In this document: positions 1 through 5,057 of the stretch, in pieces
Layout: each line of letters opens with the position of its first letter
Numbering within the stretch: the stretch's first letter is position 1
Notes under the pieces: generated by a model
Told to the model about the DNA's origin: nothing
Databases searched by the model: none
What the model saw: the letters and a program-made list of their open reading frames with translations, nothing else
Source of the DNA: Candidatus Saccharibacteria bacterium UBA6575
GTDB lineage: Bacteria; Patescibacteriota; Saccharimonadia; Saccharimonadales; Saccharimonadaceae
Length of the DNA stretch: 5,057 nucleotides
Assembly: GCA_002434005.1 (NCBI GenBank)
Contig: DJJF01000003.1
Coordinates: 17,068 to 22,124, forward strand
Reading direction: 5' to 3'
Program-made: the position numbers and the translations under genes

Positions 1-1
1 C

Positions 2-706
2 GCAACCACAGTACCAGACTATTTTGAGCCGATGCAAAAGACGGACAAACTGAAAATAGGCGTCATCGGTGACTTCATGACCGAAGCGACTGATGAAGGC
101 GTTCGTTCATCGATTAATGCATATATTGAAACACTGAAACAACTTGGGCATCAGGTAGATGAGGTTTCGCTCCCAATGGCAAAATACAGCTTGCCGATAT
201 ATTACATTGTAGTACCGGCTGAGATTGCGAGTAACCTGGCGCGCTACGACGGCGTTCGATACGGCAAGCGCTCAGATGCACAGACAATCGAAGAGCTATA
301 CGGCGAATCACGCGATGCCGGCTTTGTAACCGAATCTAAACGGCGCATTTTAATCGGTAACTATGTCTTATCGAGTGGATACTACGATGCGTATTACCAA
401 AAAGCCCAGCAAGCCAGGACACTCCTCATCGAAGAGTTCGACGCCTTATTCCAATCGTACGACATATTACTTTCACCAGTTACGCCTACAACTGCATTCA
501 AATTCGGACAAAATACTGACGATCCTATCAAGATGTATATGTCCGATGCAATGACAGTAGGTGTGAGTCTTGCAGGTATTCCAGCCCTCTCCGTACCAGG
601 AGGCCTTTCAGACGGCTTGCCGGTTGGTGTCCAATTGATTGCCCAGAAGAAGAACGATGCCGTGCTATTCGCACTGGCAAAAACTGTTGAAAAGGAGCAA
701 GCATGA
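2..706 (+). CDS. gatA: Glu/Asp-tRNA amidotransferase subunit A (GatA), C-terminal part, 5' truncated by window
   Basis: This is the amidase subunit of GatCAB. It hydrolyses glutamine and passes the ammonia to GatB, which amidates Glu-tRNA(Gln) and/or Asp-tRNA(Asn) in the cytoplasm. The frame is open from base 2 with no stop, so the ATG at 32 is an internal methionine and not the start. The visible 234 residues match the GatA C-terminal half: VPDYFEP linker, IGVIGDF strand, SLPIYYIVVPAEIASNLARYDGVRYG, the KRRILIGNYVLSSGYYDAYY stretch, and LLSPVTPTTAFKFG followed by the PALSVPGGLSDGLPVGVQL ending. These are strong hallmarks of the amidase-signature family. The N-terminal half, with the Ser-cisSer-Lys catalytic triad, lies upstream of the window, as gatC probably does. 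The TGA stop overlaps the next ATG (ATGA, 4 bp), which points to translational coupling. Identity is near certain; only the 5' extent is unknown. Confidence 0.97.
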   Translation, partial: ATTVPDYFEPMQKTDKLKIGVIGDFMTEATDEGVRSSINAYIETLKQLGHQVDEVSLPMAKYSLPIYYIVVPAEIASNLARYDGVRYGKRSDAQTIEELYGESRDAGFVTESKRRILIGNYVLSSGYYDAYYQKAQQARTLLIEEFDALFQSYDILLSPVTPTTAFKFGQNTDDPIKMYMSDAMTVGVSLAGIPALSVPGGLSDGLPVGVQLIAQKKNDAVLFALAKTVEKEQA

Positions 707-1125
707 TTGACGGTCTGATGTTCGTATTTCTGGTAGTGATTCTACTTGTTGGTGGCGGAATCCTATTTATCATTACGCATAGTCGTGGCAAGTCTAGACA
801 ACTCGATGTTGAGCGATATCGTACAAGCTGGCTCACGATTGAGCAGCAGCTTGTTAAAGGCGAGGAAGCGAGCTGTCACTTAGTCATATTGAATGCAGAT
901 AAGTTGCTCGACCAAGCGTTGAAACAAAGTGGGTTTAAGGGCGATACGATGGGCGAAAGAATGAAATCTGCGAAGAGTGCTTGGTCAAACGCAAACAATA
1001 TTTGGAATGCCCATAAGCTTCGAAATAGAGTGGCTCATGAGACAGATGTGAAGATCGGTTACGACACGACCAGACGAGCTCTCGCGGCGTACAAACGGGC
1101 ACTAAAGGACCTAGGAGCGATTTGA
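703..1125 (+). CDS. Membrane-anchored hypothetical protein with HEPN-like RX4H motif, between gatA and gatB
   Basis: This 140-residue protein has no function I can name. One hydrophobic N-terminal helix (about residues 5-25) is followed by a basic stretch (HSRGKSRQ), predicting a single-pass anchor with a cytoplasmic C-terminal domain. The soluble part (about 35-140) looks all-helical. It contains NADKLLDQAL (64-73), GDTMGERMKSA (80-90) and WNAHKLRNRVAHE (101-113), and ends in a charged helix (KRALKDLG). R107-x4-H112 fits the RX4-6H motif of HEPN domains, and the LRNxxAH context resembles DUF4145-like HEPN proteins. From memory, similar unnamed proteins are common in Patescibacteria. An AAAGGAG at 691-697 lies 5 nt before the ATG. 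The start overlaps the gatA stop by 4 bp and the TGA stop overlaps the gatB ATG by 1 bp, so it is co-expressed with the amidotransferase. Whether it acts on tRNA, binds RNA or is only a helical scaffold cannot be told. The gene is very likely real; the HEPN assignment is tentative. Confidence 0.9.
   Translation: MIDGLMFVFLVVILLVGGGILFIITHSRGKSRQLDVERYRTSWLTIEQQLVKGEEASCHLVILNADKLLDQALKQSGFKGDTMGERMKSAKSAWSNANNIWNAHKLRNRVAHETDVKIGYDTTRRALAAYKRALKDLGAI
1113..1117 (+). promoter_or_regulatory. Shine-Dalgarno AGGAG deciding the gatB start
   Basis: AGGAG lies 7 nt before the ATG at 1125, a normal spacing. The alternative in-frame TTG at 1122 would sit only 4 nt away and is a rarer start codon. This supports the ATG at 1125, which forms a TGATG stop/start overlap with the upstream gene. 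Confidence 0.7.
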
Positions 1126-2558
1126 TGAGCGATTGGAACATGACTATCGGCATTGAATGCCACGTGCAGCTTGCCACCAAGACAAAGCTGTTCAGCCCAG
1201 CTGACAATGACGCGCGTGGCCGTGAGCCAAACAGCGTCGTTCATGCGATCGACTACGGGCTTCCTGGCATGCTACCTCTCTTGAATCGAGAAGCAATCAC
1301 ACTATCGATACGAGCGGCTAAAGCGCTCAATGCAGAAATTGAAGAGATTAGTCGCTTTGACCGCAAACATTATTTCTATCCCGATCTTCCAATGGGGTAC
1401 CAGATCACCCAGATGTATCACCCGACGATCGGTGCGGGTTCTGTAACCGTGCCGCTACTCGACGGAAATTCGATCAAAGTTCGCATTCACCATGCACACT
1501 TAGAGTCTGATGCCGGAAAACAGACGCACTACGCGGACCATACTTTAGTGGATTTAAACCGCGCCGGTACGCCACTTATTGAAATCGTGTCTGAGCCTGA
1601 TATGCACAGCGCCGAAGAGGCTCGCGCCTACTGCAGCGAACTCCACCGACTCATGACATACGCAGGCGTTACCCACGGTGACCTGTACCACGGCAACATG
1701 CGTTTCGATGTGAACATCTCGGTTGCACGTGCGGGGAGCGAGAAACTAGGAACACGCGCAGAGATAAAGAACCTTAACTCATTCAGAAGTGTAGAAAAAG
1801 CTGCCGAATACGAGTTCAAGCGTCAGGTGGAGCTACTTGAGCGCGGTGAAAAAATCATTCAAGAAACCAGAGGCTGGAACGATGCGACACAAAAAACATC
1901 GAGTCAGCGGAGCAAGGAAGACGCACAAGACTACCGCTATATGCCAGATGCCGACATTCCACCTGTCGTCATCACCAGGGAAGAGATTGACGCAGTCCAG
2001 GCGGATATGGGCATGTTACCTGGTGAATATAGAGATGCATTCAGTAATTTAAAAATTGATTCATCTGTCGTAAATACATTACTTGCCAATCAATCACATG
2101 CTGAGTTGGTTTACCGTGTCATGAACGACTCTGCTGAACATGCCGAGCGGGCAGCTAATTGGTTTGCGAGTGTTTTCAAGTCTGCAGATGAAGAGGGTGT
2201 CGATACAAGCGGCGAACGACTGCCTTCTAAAGAAGATCTTGTTGAATTATCGCGCATGACAGCAAACTCGGAAATATCGAGTACATCAGCAAAAGAGATA
2301 TTTCTTGCGCTGGTTGCTGGTGAGGTATCACCTCGTGACATTGCTCAATCACGTAACCTCATACAAATTAGTGATGAGTCATCAATCGCGGCCGTAGTGG
2401 ATGAAGTTCTTGCAGATGAGGCATCGCAAAAGTCGATTGCTGATATTAAGGCTGGCAATGACAAAGCGATTGGCTACCTTGTGGGGCAAGTAATGAAGAA
2501 ATCTGGCGGTAAAGCCAATCCATCCCTTGCGCAAAAACTGATTCGCGAACGACTGTAA
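1125..2558 (+). CDS. gatB: Aspartyl/glutamyl-tRNA amidotransferase subunit B (GatB)
   Basis: GatB binds the misacylated tRNA, activates the side-chain carboxylate with ATP and amidates it with ammonia channelled from GatA. The protein is 477 residues, the usual family length. The N-terminal catalytic cradle begins with TIGIECHVQL (7-16), keeping the conserved E11 and H13 of the GxExHxxL motif. It continues with FDRKHYFYPDLPMGYQI, HLESDAGKQTH and the family signature LVDLNRAGTPLIEIVSEPD, then RAEIKNLNSF and DYRYMPDADIPPV. The C-terminal third (about 330-477) is the helical GatB/YqeY tail that contacts tRNA, ending in IGYLVGQVMKKSGGKANPSLAQKLI. One odd point is that the usual MEEGS(L/M)R segment reads LYHGNMRFD here. 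The start at ATG 1125 is chosen over TTG 1122 because of the Shine-Dalgarno spacing. The TAA stop overlaps the next ATG (TAATG). Because GatCAB is encoded, this organism probably makes at least Gln-tRNA(Gln) or Asn-tRNA(Asn) indirectly. Confidence 0.98.
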   Translation: MSDWNMTIGIECHVQLATKTKLFSPADNDARGREPNSVVHAIDYGLPGMLPLLNREAITLSIRAAKALNAEIEEISRFDRKHYFYPDLPMGYQITQMYHPTIGAGSVTVPLLDGNSIKVRIHHAHLESDAGKQTHYADHTLVDLNRAGTPLIEIVSEPDMHSAEEARAYCSELHRLMTYAGVTHGDLYHGNMRFDVNISVARAGSEKLGTRAEIKNLNSFRSVEKAAEYEFKRQVELLERGEKIIQETRGWNDATQKTSSQRSKEDAQDYRYMPDADIPPVVITREEIDAVQADMGMLPGEYRDAFSNLKIDSSVVNTLLANQSHAELVYRVMNDSAEHAERAANWFASVFKSADEEGVDTSGERLPSKEDLVELSRMTANSEISSTSAKEIFLALVAGEVSPRDIAQSRNLIQISDESSIAAVVDEVLADEASQKSIADIKAGNDKAIGYLVGQVMKKSGGKANPSLAQKLIRERL

Positions 2559-3112
2559 TGACCACAAAAAACATAGTGATTATCAGCGGCGCACCAGGAA
2601 GCGGTAAGTCTACGCTTGTGAATTACATCCGGAAGCATCTCGACATTGTCATCATTGAGAAAGATGCCATCAAAGAATTCTTCTTTGACTACATAGGATA
2701 TGGTGATCGTGAAGTTTCAAAAGCTCTTGGCAAGGCAGCCATTGACGCCCAGTTCGCATTGGCGAGGCAGCTCCTAAGTATCCATGATTCGGTCCTCATG
2801 GAAACAGCCTTTCACGCGGATATTGCCAGAAAAGATTTCGATGCTCTCGGCTCAGGATATGAGATACGATACCTTGAATTCTACTGCCACGTGGACGAAG
2901 GTATACGAAGAGATCGATTTTCGAATCGTGCTAACTCTGCCCGGCACCCAGGTCACGCAGACCTCATTGCGCCAAATGAAGCGACAGACAATCTAGATAG
3001 GTACTTGCCGTTGCAGCTCGGTGAAGTCGTACGAGTCGATACAGGCGACTTTAACATAGACACCGATGGGGAAGTGATTGTTCGTAAAATACAAAACTTT
3101 ATAGGAGTTTAG
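2558..3112 (+). CDS. P-loop kinase-like NTPase (AAA_33 / zeta-toxin-like fold)
   Basis: A 184-residue soluble protein. The Walker A motif GAPGSGKST (11-19) follows an N-terminal beta strand (NIVIIS). IIEKDAIKEFF (32-42) places D36 where AAA_33 and zeta-like kinases carry the acidic residue that follows strand 2. VLMETAFH (79-86) is the next strand with E82. An arginine-rich lid follows: R117, R118, R120, R124 and R129, ending in RHPGHAD. The fold is that of small-molecule kinases such as nucleoside, sugar or antibiotic kinases and zeta toxins; the substrate is not evident. The ATG overlaps the gatB stop by 1 nt (TAATG) and no good Shine-Dalgarno precedes it, so translation probably depends on termination of gatB. 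No antitoxin-like gene lies next to it, so I favour a housekeeping metabolic or repair kinase over a toxin. The fold is confident; the role is unknown. Confidence 0.9.
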   Translation: MTTKNIVIISGAPGSGKSTLVNYIRKHLDIVIIEKDAIKEFFFDYIGYGDREVSKALGKAAIDAQFALARQLLSIHDSVLMETAFHADIARKDFDALGSGYEIRYLEFYCHVDEGIRRDRFSNRANSARHPGHADLIAPNEATDNLDRYLPLQLGEVVRVDTGDFNIDTDGEVIVRKIQNFIGV

Positions 3113-3113
3113 G

Positions 3114-4007
3114 ATGCAGACACGACCAACCAAAGCAATTATTGCAGCAGCTGGATTCGGTACACGATTCCTGCCGCAAACGAAGGCGATGCCAAAAGAA
3201 ATGCTTCCGATAATAGATAAGCCCGTTATTCAGTACATCGTTGAAGATCTCGTCGAAGCCGGTGTACAAGACATCATTATCGTAGGGAGCGCCAACAAAC
3301 GCTCGATTGAAGATCATTTTGACGTTCCTAATGAGGATTTGCTCATGAATATTCGCGCTGGTGGTCCGAAGAAGCAGCACTTCATCGATGAGCTCATGCG
3401 GGTGAGCGATATGGCGAACTTCGTTTATCTCAGACAGAAGGGGCCGTACGGCAATGCGACGCCACTCGCAAACGCCCGTCACTTAATCGGTAACGAGCCG
3501 TTTTTCTATGTGTTTGCTGATGACATCATTGTGGCGCAGCCCAACGTGTATAAACAGCTCATTAACCAGCATGAAACACATGGCGGTTCTATACTGACAT
3601 GCCTCGAAGTGACAACTGATAAAGAGTACGAAAGTTACGGTATTCTTTCGGGTGAGACTATCGGAAACGGTACGATAAAGATGAACGGCATCATTGAAAA
3701 ACCAGGTCGAGAGAAAGCACCGTCTAACTTTGCGCATGTGAGTAGCTTTCTGTTCCAGCCAGCAGTTCTAGAGTACGTCGACAAAGGCTTATCGGATCTG
3801 AAGCAGGGTCAAGAATTTTATGTTTCAGATAGCTTAGTAGAGCCGATGATCCAGGACGGTCATGAGTTTTTTGGTTACCAGGTGACGGATAGCAAGCGTT
3901 ACGATACCGGTGATAAATTGGGATACTTAAGGACAGTCATCGATTTCGGACTAGCTCATCCTGACCTCGGTGACGACCTACGTAAATATCTTAGCGAAAA
4001 AATGTAA
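3114..4007 (+). CDS. galU: UTP-glucose-1-phosphate uridylyltransferase (GalU)
   Basis: GalU makes UDP-glucose from UTP and glucose-1-phosphate, the activated sugar for envelope glycans and UDP-galactose. The protein is 297 residues, typical for bacterial GalU. The nucleotide-binding loop AAGFGTRFLPQTKAMPKEML spans 12-31. IIDKPVIQYIVEDLVEAG follows. The metal-site strand is FADDI (134-138), with SYGIL (174-178), IIEKP (193-197) and YDTGDKLGYL (263-272) after it. The region equivalent to GLGHAV in Escherichia coli GalU reads KGPYGNATPL (109-118), and the usual GEIQLTDA segment reads QEFYVSDSL. These variants suggest the Patescibacteria-like branch of the family, and related nucleotidyltransferases using other sugars or dTTP cannot be fully excluded. 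AGGAG at 3103-3107 lies 6 nt before the ATG. The gap to the upstream stop is 1 nt, so it belongs to the same transcript. No clear terminator follows. Confidence 0.93.
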   Translation: MQTRPTKAIIAAAGFGTRFLPQTKAMPKEMLPIIDKPVIQYIVEDLVEAGVQDIIIVGSANKRSIEDHFDVPNEDLLMNIRAGGPKKQHFIDELMRVSDMANFVYLRQKGPYGNATPLANARHLIGNEPFFYVFADDIIVAQPNVYKQLINQHETHGGSILTCLEVTTDKEYESYGILSGETIGNGTIKMNGIIEKPGREKAPSNFAHVSSFLFQPAVLEYVDKGLSDLKQGQEFYVSDSLVEPMIQDGHEFFGYQVTDSKRYDTGDKLGYLRTVIDFGLAHPDLGDDLRKYLSEKM

Positions 4008-4012
4008 TCGAC

Positions 4013-4045
4013 TTCACATTCCCCTTAGCGTGTTTCTCGTATAGT
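4013..4045 (+). promoter_or_regulatory. Possible sigma-70 type promoter for the small membrane gene cluster
   Basis: In the 69-nt gap after galU, TATAGT at 4040-4045 matches the -10 consensus in five of six bases. TTCACA at 4013-4018 matches the -35 consensus in five of six, but the spacer is 21 nt, longer than the usual 16-18. At normal spacing no good -35 is seen. A start near 4052 would give a leader of about 25 nt before the ATG at 4077. The -10 is plausible; the -35 is doubtful. Confidence 0.4.
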
Positions 4046-4064
4046 AATGAGCACAACTACTAAT

Positions 4065-4072
4065 AAGGAGGT
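4065..4072 (+). promoter_or_regulatory. Near-perfect Shine-Dalgarno AAGGAGGT
   Basis: AAGGAGGT is complementary to the anti-Shine-Dalgarno end of 16S rRNA. It sits 4 nt before the ATG at 4077. It is stronger than the sites of the upstream operon and suggests high translation of the GlsB-like protein. Confidence 0.8.
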
Positions 4073-4076
4073 ATAA

Positions 4077-4352
4077 ATGGTAGGACTAGGCGGAATTATC
4101 GGAGCTCTTATCATAGGTGGACTTGCCGGCTGGGTTGCTTCGATGATCATGAAGACAGATGGCTCCATGGGAATCATGATGAACATCGTCGTGGGAGTAA
4201 TAGGTGCAGTAATTGGTAACCTGCTATTACCGGTATTTGGCATCGATGGCACGACAGGCTTTAGTGTATGGAGCTTTATCGTCGCCCTCATAGGTGCAAT
4301 ACTGCTGCTGTTTGTCGTCAAAATGTTTTCGGGTCGCCGCTCACAAGTGTAG
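4077..4352 (+). CDS. GlsB/YeaQ/YmgE family (Transgly_assoc) small membrane protein
   Basis: A 91-residue integral membrane protein with three hydrophobic helices (about 5-24, 33-54 and 63-84). It has the family layout: GGLAGWVASMIMK at the end of helix 1, a short loop with G29 and G32, MNIVVGVIGAVIGN in helix 2, then a polar turn with glycines and FIVALIGAILLLFVVK in helix 3. It ends in a basic GRRSQ tail. Members (old name transglycosylase-associated protein) are small envelope proteins often linked to general or acid stress; the biochemical role is not established. Length is normal for the family. The start is fixed by the strong Shine-Dalgarno. It is first in a cluster of small membrane genes after a gap with a likely -10 box, so it probably starts its own transcript. 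Family assignment is confident; function is not. Confidence 0.92.
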   Translation: MVGLGGIIGALIIGGLAGWVASMIMKTDGSMGIMMNIVVGVIGAVIGNLLLPVFGIDGTTGFSVWSFIVALIGAILLLFVVKMFSGRRSQV

Positions 4353-4371
4353 TGGGGCTGTCGAATCAGAT

Positions 4372-4399
4372 TAGTACCAGAACATAGATTCTGGTACTA
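4372..4399 (+). repeat. Perfect 11-bp inverted repeat, 6-nt loop (hairpin or operator)
   Basis: The left arm TAGTACCAGAA (4372-4382) is the exact reverse complement of the right arm TTCTGGTACTA (4389-4399), with loop CATAGA. It fills most of the 67-nt gap between the GlsB-like gene and the next gene and ends 12 nt before that gene's ribosome site. The tail ATCTATTTG is only a weak U-tract, so an intrinsic terminator or attenuator is possible but not convincing. A dyad operator or an mRNA-stabilising stem fits as well. Confidence 0.7.
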
Positions 4400-4410
4400 T
4401 CTATTTGAAA

Positions 4411-4414
4411 GAGG
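4411..4414 (+). promoter_or_regulatory. Shine-Dalgarno GAGG deciding the start at 4420
   Basis: GAGG (within AAAGAGG) lies 5 nt before ATG 4420. The in-frame TTG at 4405 lies upstream of this site and would place the Shine-Dalgarno inside the gene, so the ATG is preferred. Confidence 0.65.
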
Positions 4415-4419
4415 TAAAC

Positions 4420-4662
4420 ATGACTGCAATGGAAATTCTCGTTATCATCTTATCGGCCTTTCTGGCACTATTCCTTCTCATAGGTATTGTGTTGGCGGTT
4501 CTACTCGTCCGCGTGACGCAGCAGATCCGACGGGTAACGACGAGTGCTGAACGAACAGTAAACGGACTAGAAAGTGTGGTTGCGGGAGTCAATAAAGTGA
4601 CAACACCTGCCATGATCGCAAAAGTGATCCTTGGCCAGGTTAACAAGCGACGCAAGAAGTAA
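4420..4662 (+). CDS. Small single-pass membrane protein (hypothetical, DUF948-like layout)
   Basis: An 80-residue protein with a long hydrophobic helix (about 5-30, rich in Ile, Leu, Val and Ala). It is followed by RVTQQIRRVTTSAERTVNGL, a polar helix of the kind seen after the anchor in DUF948 and similar stalk proteins. The last part holds TTPAMIAKVILGQV and a strongly basic tail NKRRKK. The likely topology is a short outside N-terminus, one membrane helix and a cytoplasmic basic C-terminus. I do not recognise a precise family; the DUF948 comparison rests on layout only. The start is ATG 4420, chosen by the Shine-Dalgarno. The stop codon TAA is part of the next gene's Shine-Dalgarno, so the two are co-translated. 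Its neighbours, a GlsB-like and a YtxH-like protein, suggest an envelope-related role. Confidence 0.82.
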   Translation: MTAMEILVIILSAFLALFLLIGIVLAVLLVRVTQQIRRVTTSAERTVNGLESVVAGVNKVTTPAMIAKVILGQVNKRRKK

Positions 4663-4670
4663 GGAGGCAT

Positions 4671-4916
4671 ATGAAAGTAAGCAAACTCGCCCTAGGCGCA
4701 GTCGTTGGCGCAGCTGTTGGTGTTGCCGCTGGTATACTTACCGCGCCAAAGAGTGGTAAAGAAACTAGGGATGATATTAAAAAGAAGGCAGTCGACGCTA
4801 AGGACAAAGCAGCGTTAACTCGTGACGATGCTATTTTCAAGGCGGAAGAAATCGCCGATGATGTACGCGCATTGGCCGTCGAAACCCTCAATAACTTCAA
4901 GGCGAAGCGTAAGTAA
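4671..4916 (+). CDS. YtxH domain-like membrane protein with glycine zipper
   Basis: An 81-residue protein. The N-terminal hydrophobic helix (about 5-24) has glycines at 9, 13, 17 and 21, a perfect GxxxGxxxGxxxG zipper that favours tight helix packing or oligomers. It is followed directly by TAPKSGKETRDD (24-35), the hallmark of YtxH (PF12732) proteins. The rest (36-81) is a highly charged Ala/Lys/Asp/Glu amphipathic helix resembling apolipoprotein- or LEA-like stretches, ending in KAKRK. YtxH proteins are small envelope proteins tied to general stress in Firmicutes; no enzyme activity is known. AAGGAGG at 4661-4667 precedes the ATG by 3 nt and overlaps the upstream stop. The TAA stop overlaps the following ATG by 1 nt (TAATG). 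Confidence 0.88.
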   Translation: MKVSKLALGAVVGAAVGVAAGILTAPKSGKETRDDIKKKAVDAKDKAALTRDDAIFKAEEIADDVRALAVETLNNFKAKRK

Positions 4917-5057
4917 TGGCACTGAAGAAACGACTAAAGGCTATGGCCGATTCCATTAAAAAAGGTAATGAACGCGGCGCCCGTGAGTCGATGCTCGAAG
5001 AGCTGTTTTACGACTTCAACCGTTCTCGTGTCCAAATCTATAAGATGAACTTCGTCC
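4916..5057 (+). CDS. Probable DUF5665 family protein, N-terminal part, cut by window end
   Basis: An open frame starts at the ATG that overlaps the YtxH-like stop (TAATG) and runs off the window after 47 codons. The start MALKKRLKAMADSIKKG is basic and amphipathic. It is followed by LEELFYDFNRSRVQIYKMNF (27-46), which resembles the segment just before the membrane helix of the small DUF5665 proteins, as I recall them from Saccharibacteria and Clostridia; the hydrophobic helix would come next, outside the window. No strong Shine-Dalgarno is seen, so coupling to the upstream gene is likely. That the gene is real is well supported by the overlap and the motif; the family name is from memory and only moderately sure. 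Confidence 0.75.
   Translation, partial: MALKKRLKAMADSIKKGNERGARESMLEELFYDFNRSRVQIYKMNFV

Noticed and set aside
32..34. ATG at 32 as the start of gatA
   Set aside because: The frame is open to the window edge and the residues before it (VPDYFEP) belong to the GatA family, so this is an internal methionine.
1122..1124. TTG start for gatB
   Set aside because: The ATG directly after it has better Shine-Dalgarno spacing and forms a typical TGATG overlap.
703..3112. A HEPN-kinase or HEPN-MNT toxin-antitoxin module formed by the 140-residue protein and the P-loop kinase
   Set aside because: They are separated by gatB, no minimal nucleotidyltransferase is present, and both look embedded in a housekeeping operon.
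2558..3112. Zeta toxin with adjacent epsilon antitoxin
   Set aside because: The neighbours are gatB and galU and there is no small antitoxin gene; the fold alone does not show toxin function.
3099..3737. Minus-strand open frames opposite galU
   Set aside because: The plus strand carries an unmistakable GalU, and the antisense products show no family motif.
4025..4321. Minus-strand open frame opposite the GlsB-like gene
   Set aside because: It is the antisense shadow of a clear family member; it has low-complexity Pro/Ile/Met/Thr content and no recognisable motif.
4372..4410. Strong intrinsic terminator at the 11-bp dyad
   Set aside because: The stem is only moderately GC-rich and the tail ATCTATTTG lacks a run of Ts, so it is listed as an inverted repeat instead.
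1..5057. CRISPR arrays, tRNA or rRNA genes, insertion sequences, riboswitches
   Set aside because: No spaced direct repeats, cloverleaf-like segments, transposase genes or long leaders were seen; nearly all bases are coding.

Overview
The window is a compact, fully plus-strand stretch of bacterial chromosome. It looks like a member of the Candidate Phyla Radiation (Patescibacteria), most probably Candidatus Saccharibacteria (TM7). This assignment is an inference from three things: a gatA - small membrane protein - gatB arrangement with overlapping genes, a GalU of the Patescibacteria-like KGPYGN..P type, and a run of very small membrane proteins ending in what looks like a DUF5665 protein. 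TGA is used as a true stop at the ends of gatA and of the next gene, which argues against the TGA=Gly code of Gracilibacteria and Absconditabacteria. Base composition is moderate, without strong bias.

Region 1 (1-4007) is one tightly packed gene string. It holds the 3' part of gatA (amidase subunit of the Asp/Glu-tRNA amidotransferase, with the catalytic half outside the window) and a 140-residue membrane-anchored protein with an HEPN-like RX4H motif. These are followed by gatB, complete, and a 184-residue P-loop kinase-like protein. The string ends with galU (UTP-glucose-1-phosphate uridylyltransferase). Junctions are ATGA, TGATG or TAATG overlaps or a 1-nt gap, so the five genes are very likely co-transcribed and translationally coupled.

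Region 2 (4008-5057) starts after a 69-nt gap with a likely -10 box and a near-perfect Shine-Dalgarno. It holds four small envelope-type genes: a GlsB/YeaQ/YmgE (Transgly_assoc) protein, an 80-residue single-pass protein, a YtxH-like protein with a glycine-zipper membrane helix, and the first 47 codons of a probable DUF5665 protein cut by the window end. A perfect 11-bp inverted repeat lies between the first two.

In function, the GatCAB genes make Gln-tRNA(Gln) and/or Asn-tRNA(Asn) by transamidation. GalU supplies UDP-glucose for envelope glycans. The second cluster resembles membrane stress-response genes. No RNA gene, mobile element, CRISPR array or clear defence system was seen. The least explained items are the membrane-anchored HEPN-like protein wedged between gatA and gatB, and the orphan kinase between gatB and galU.
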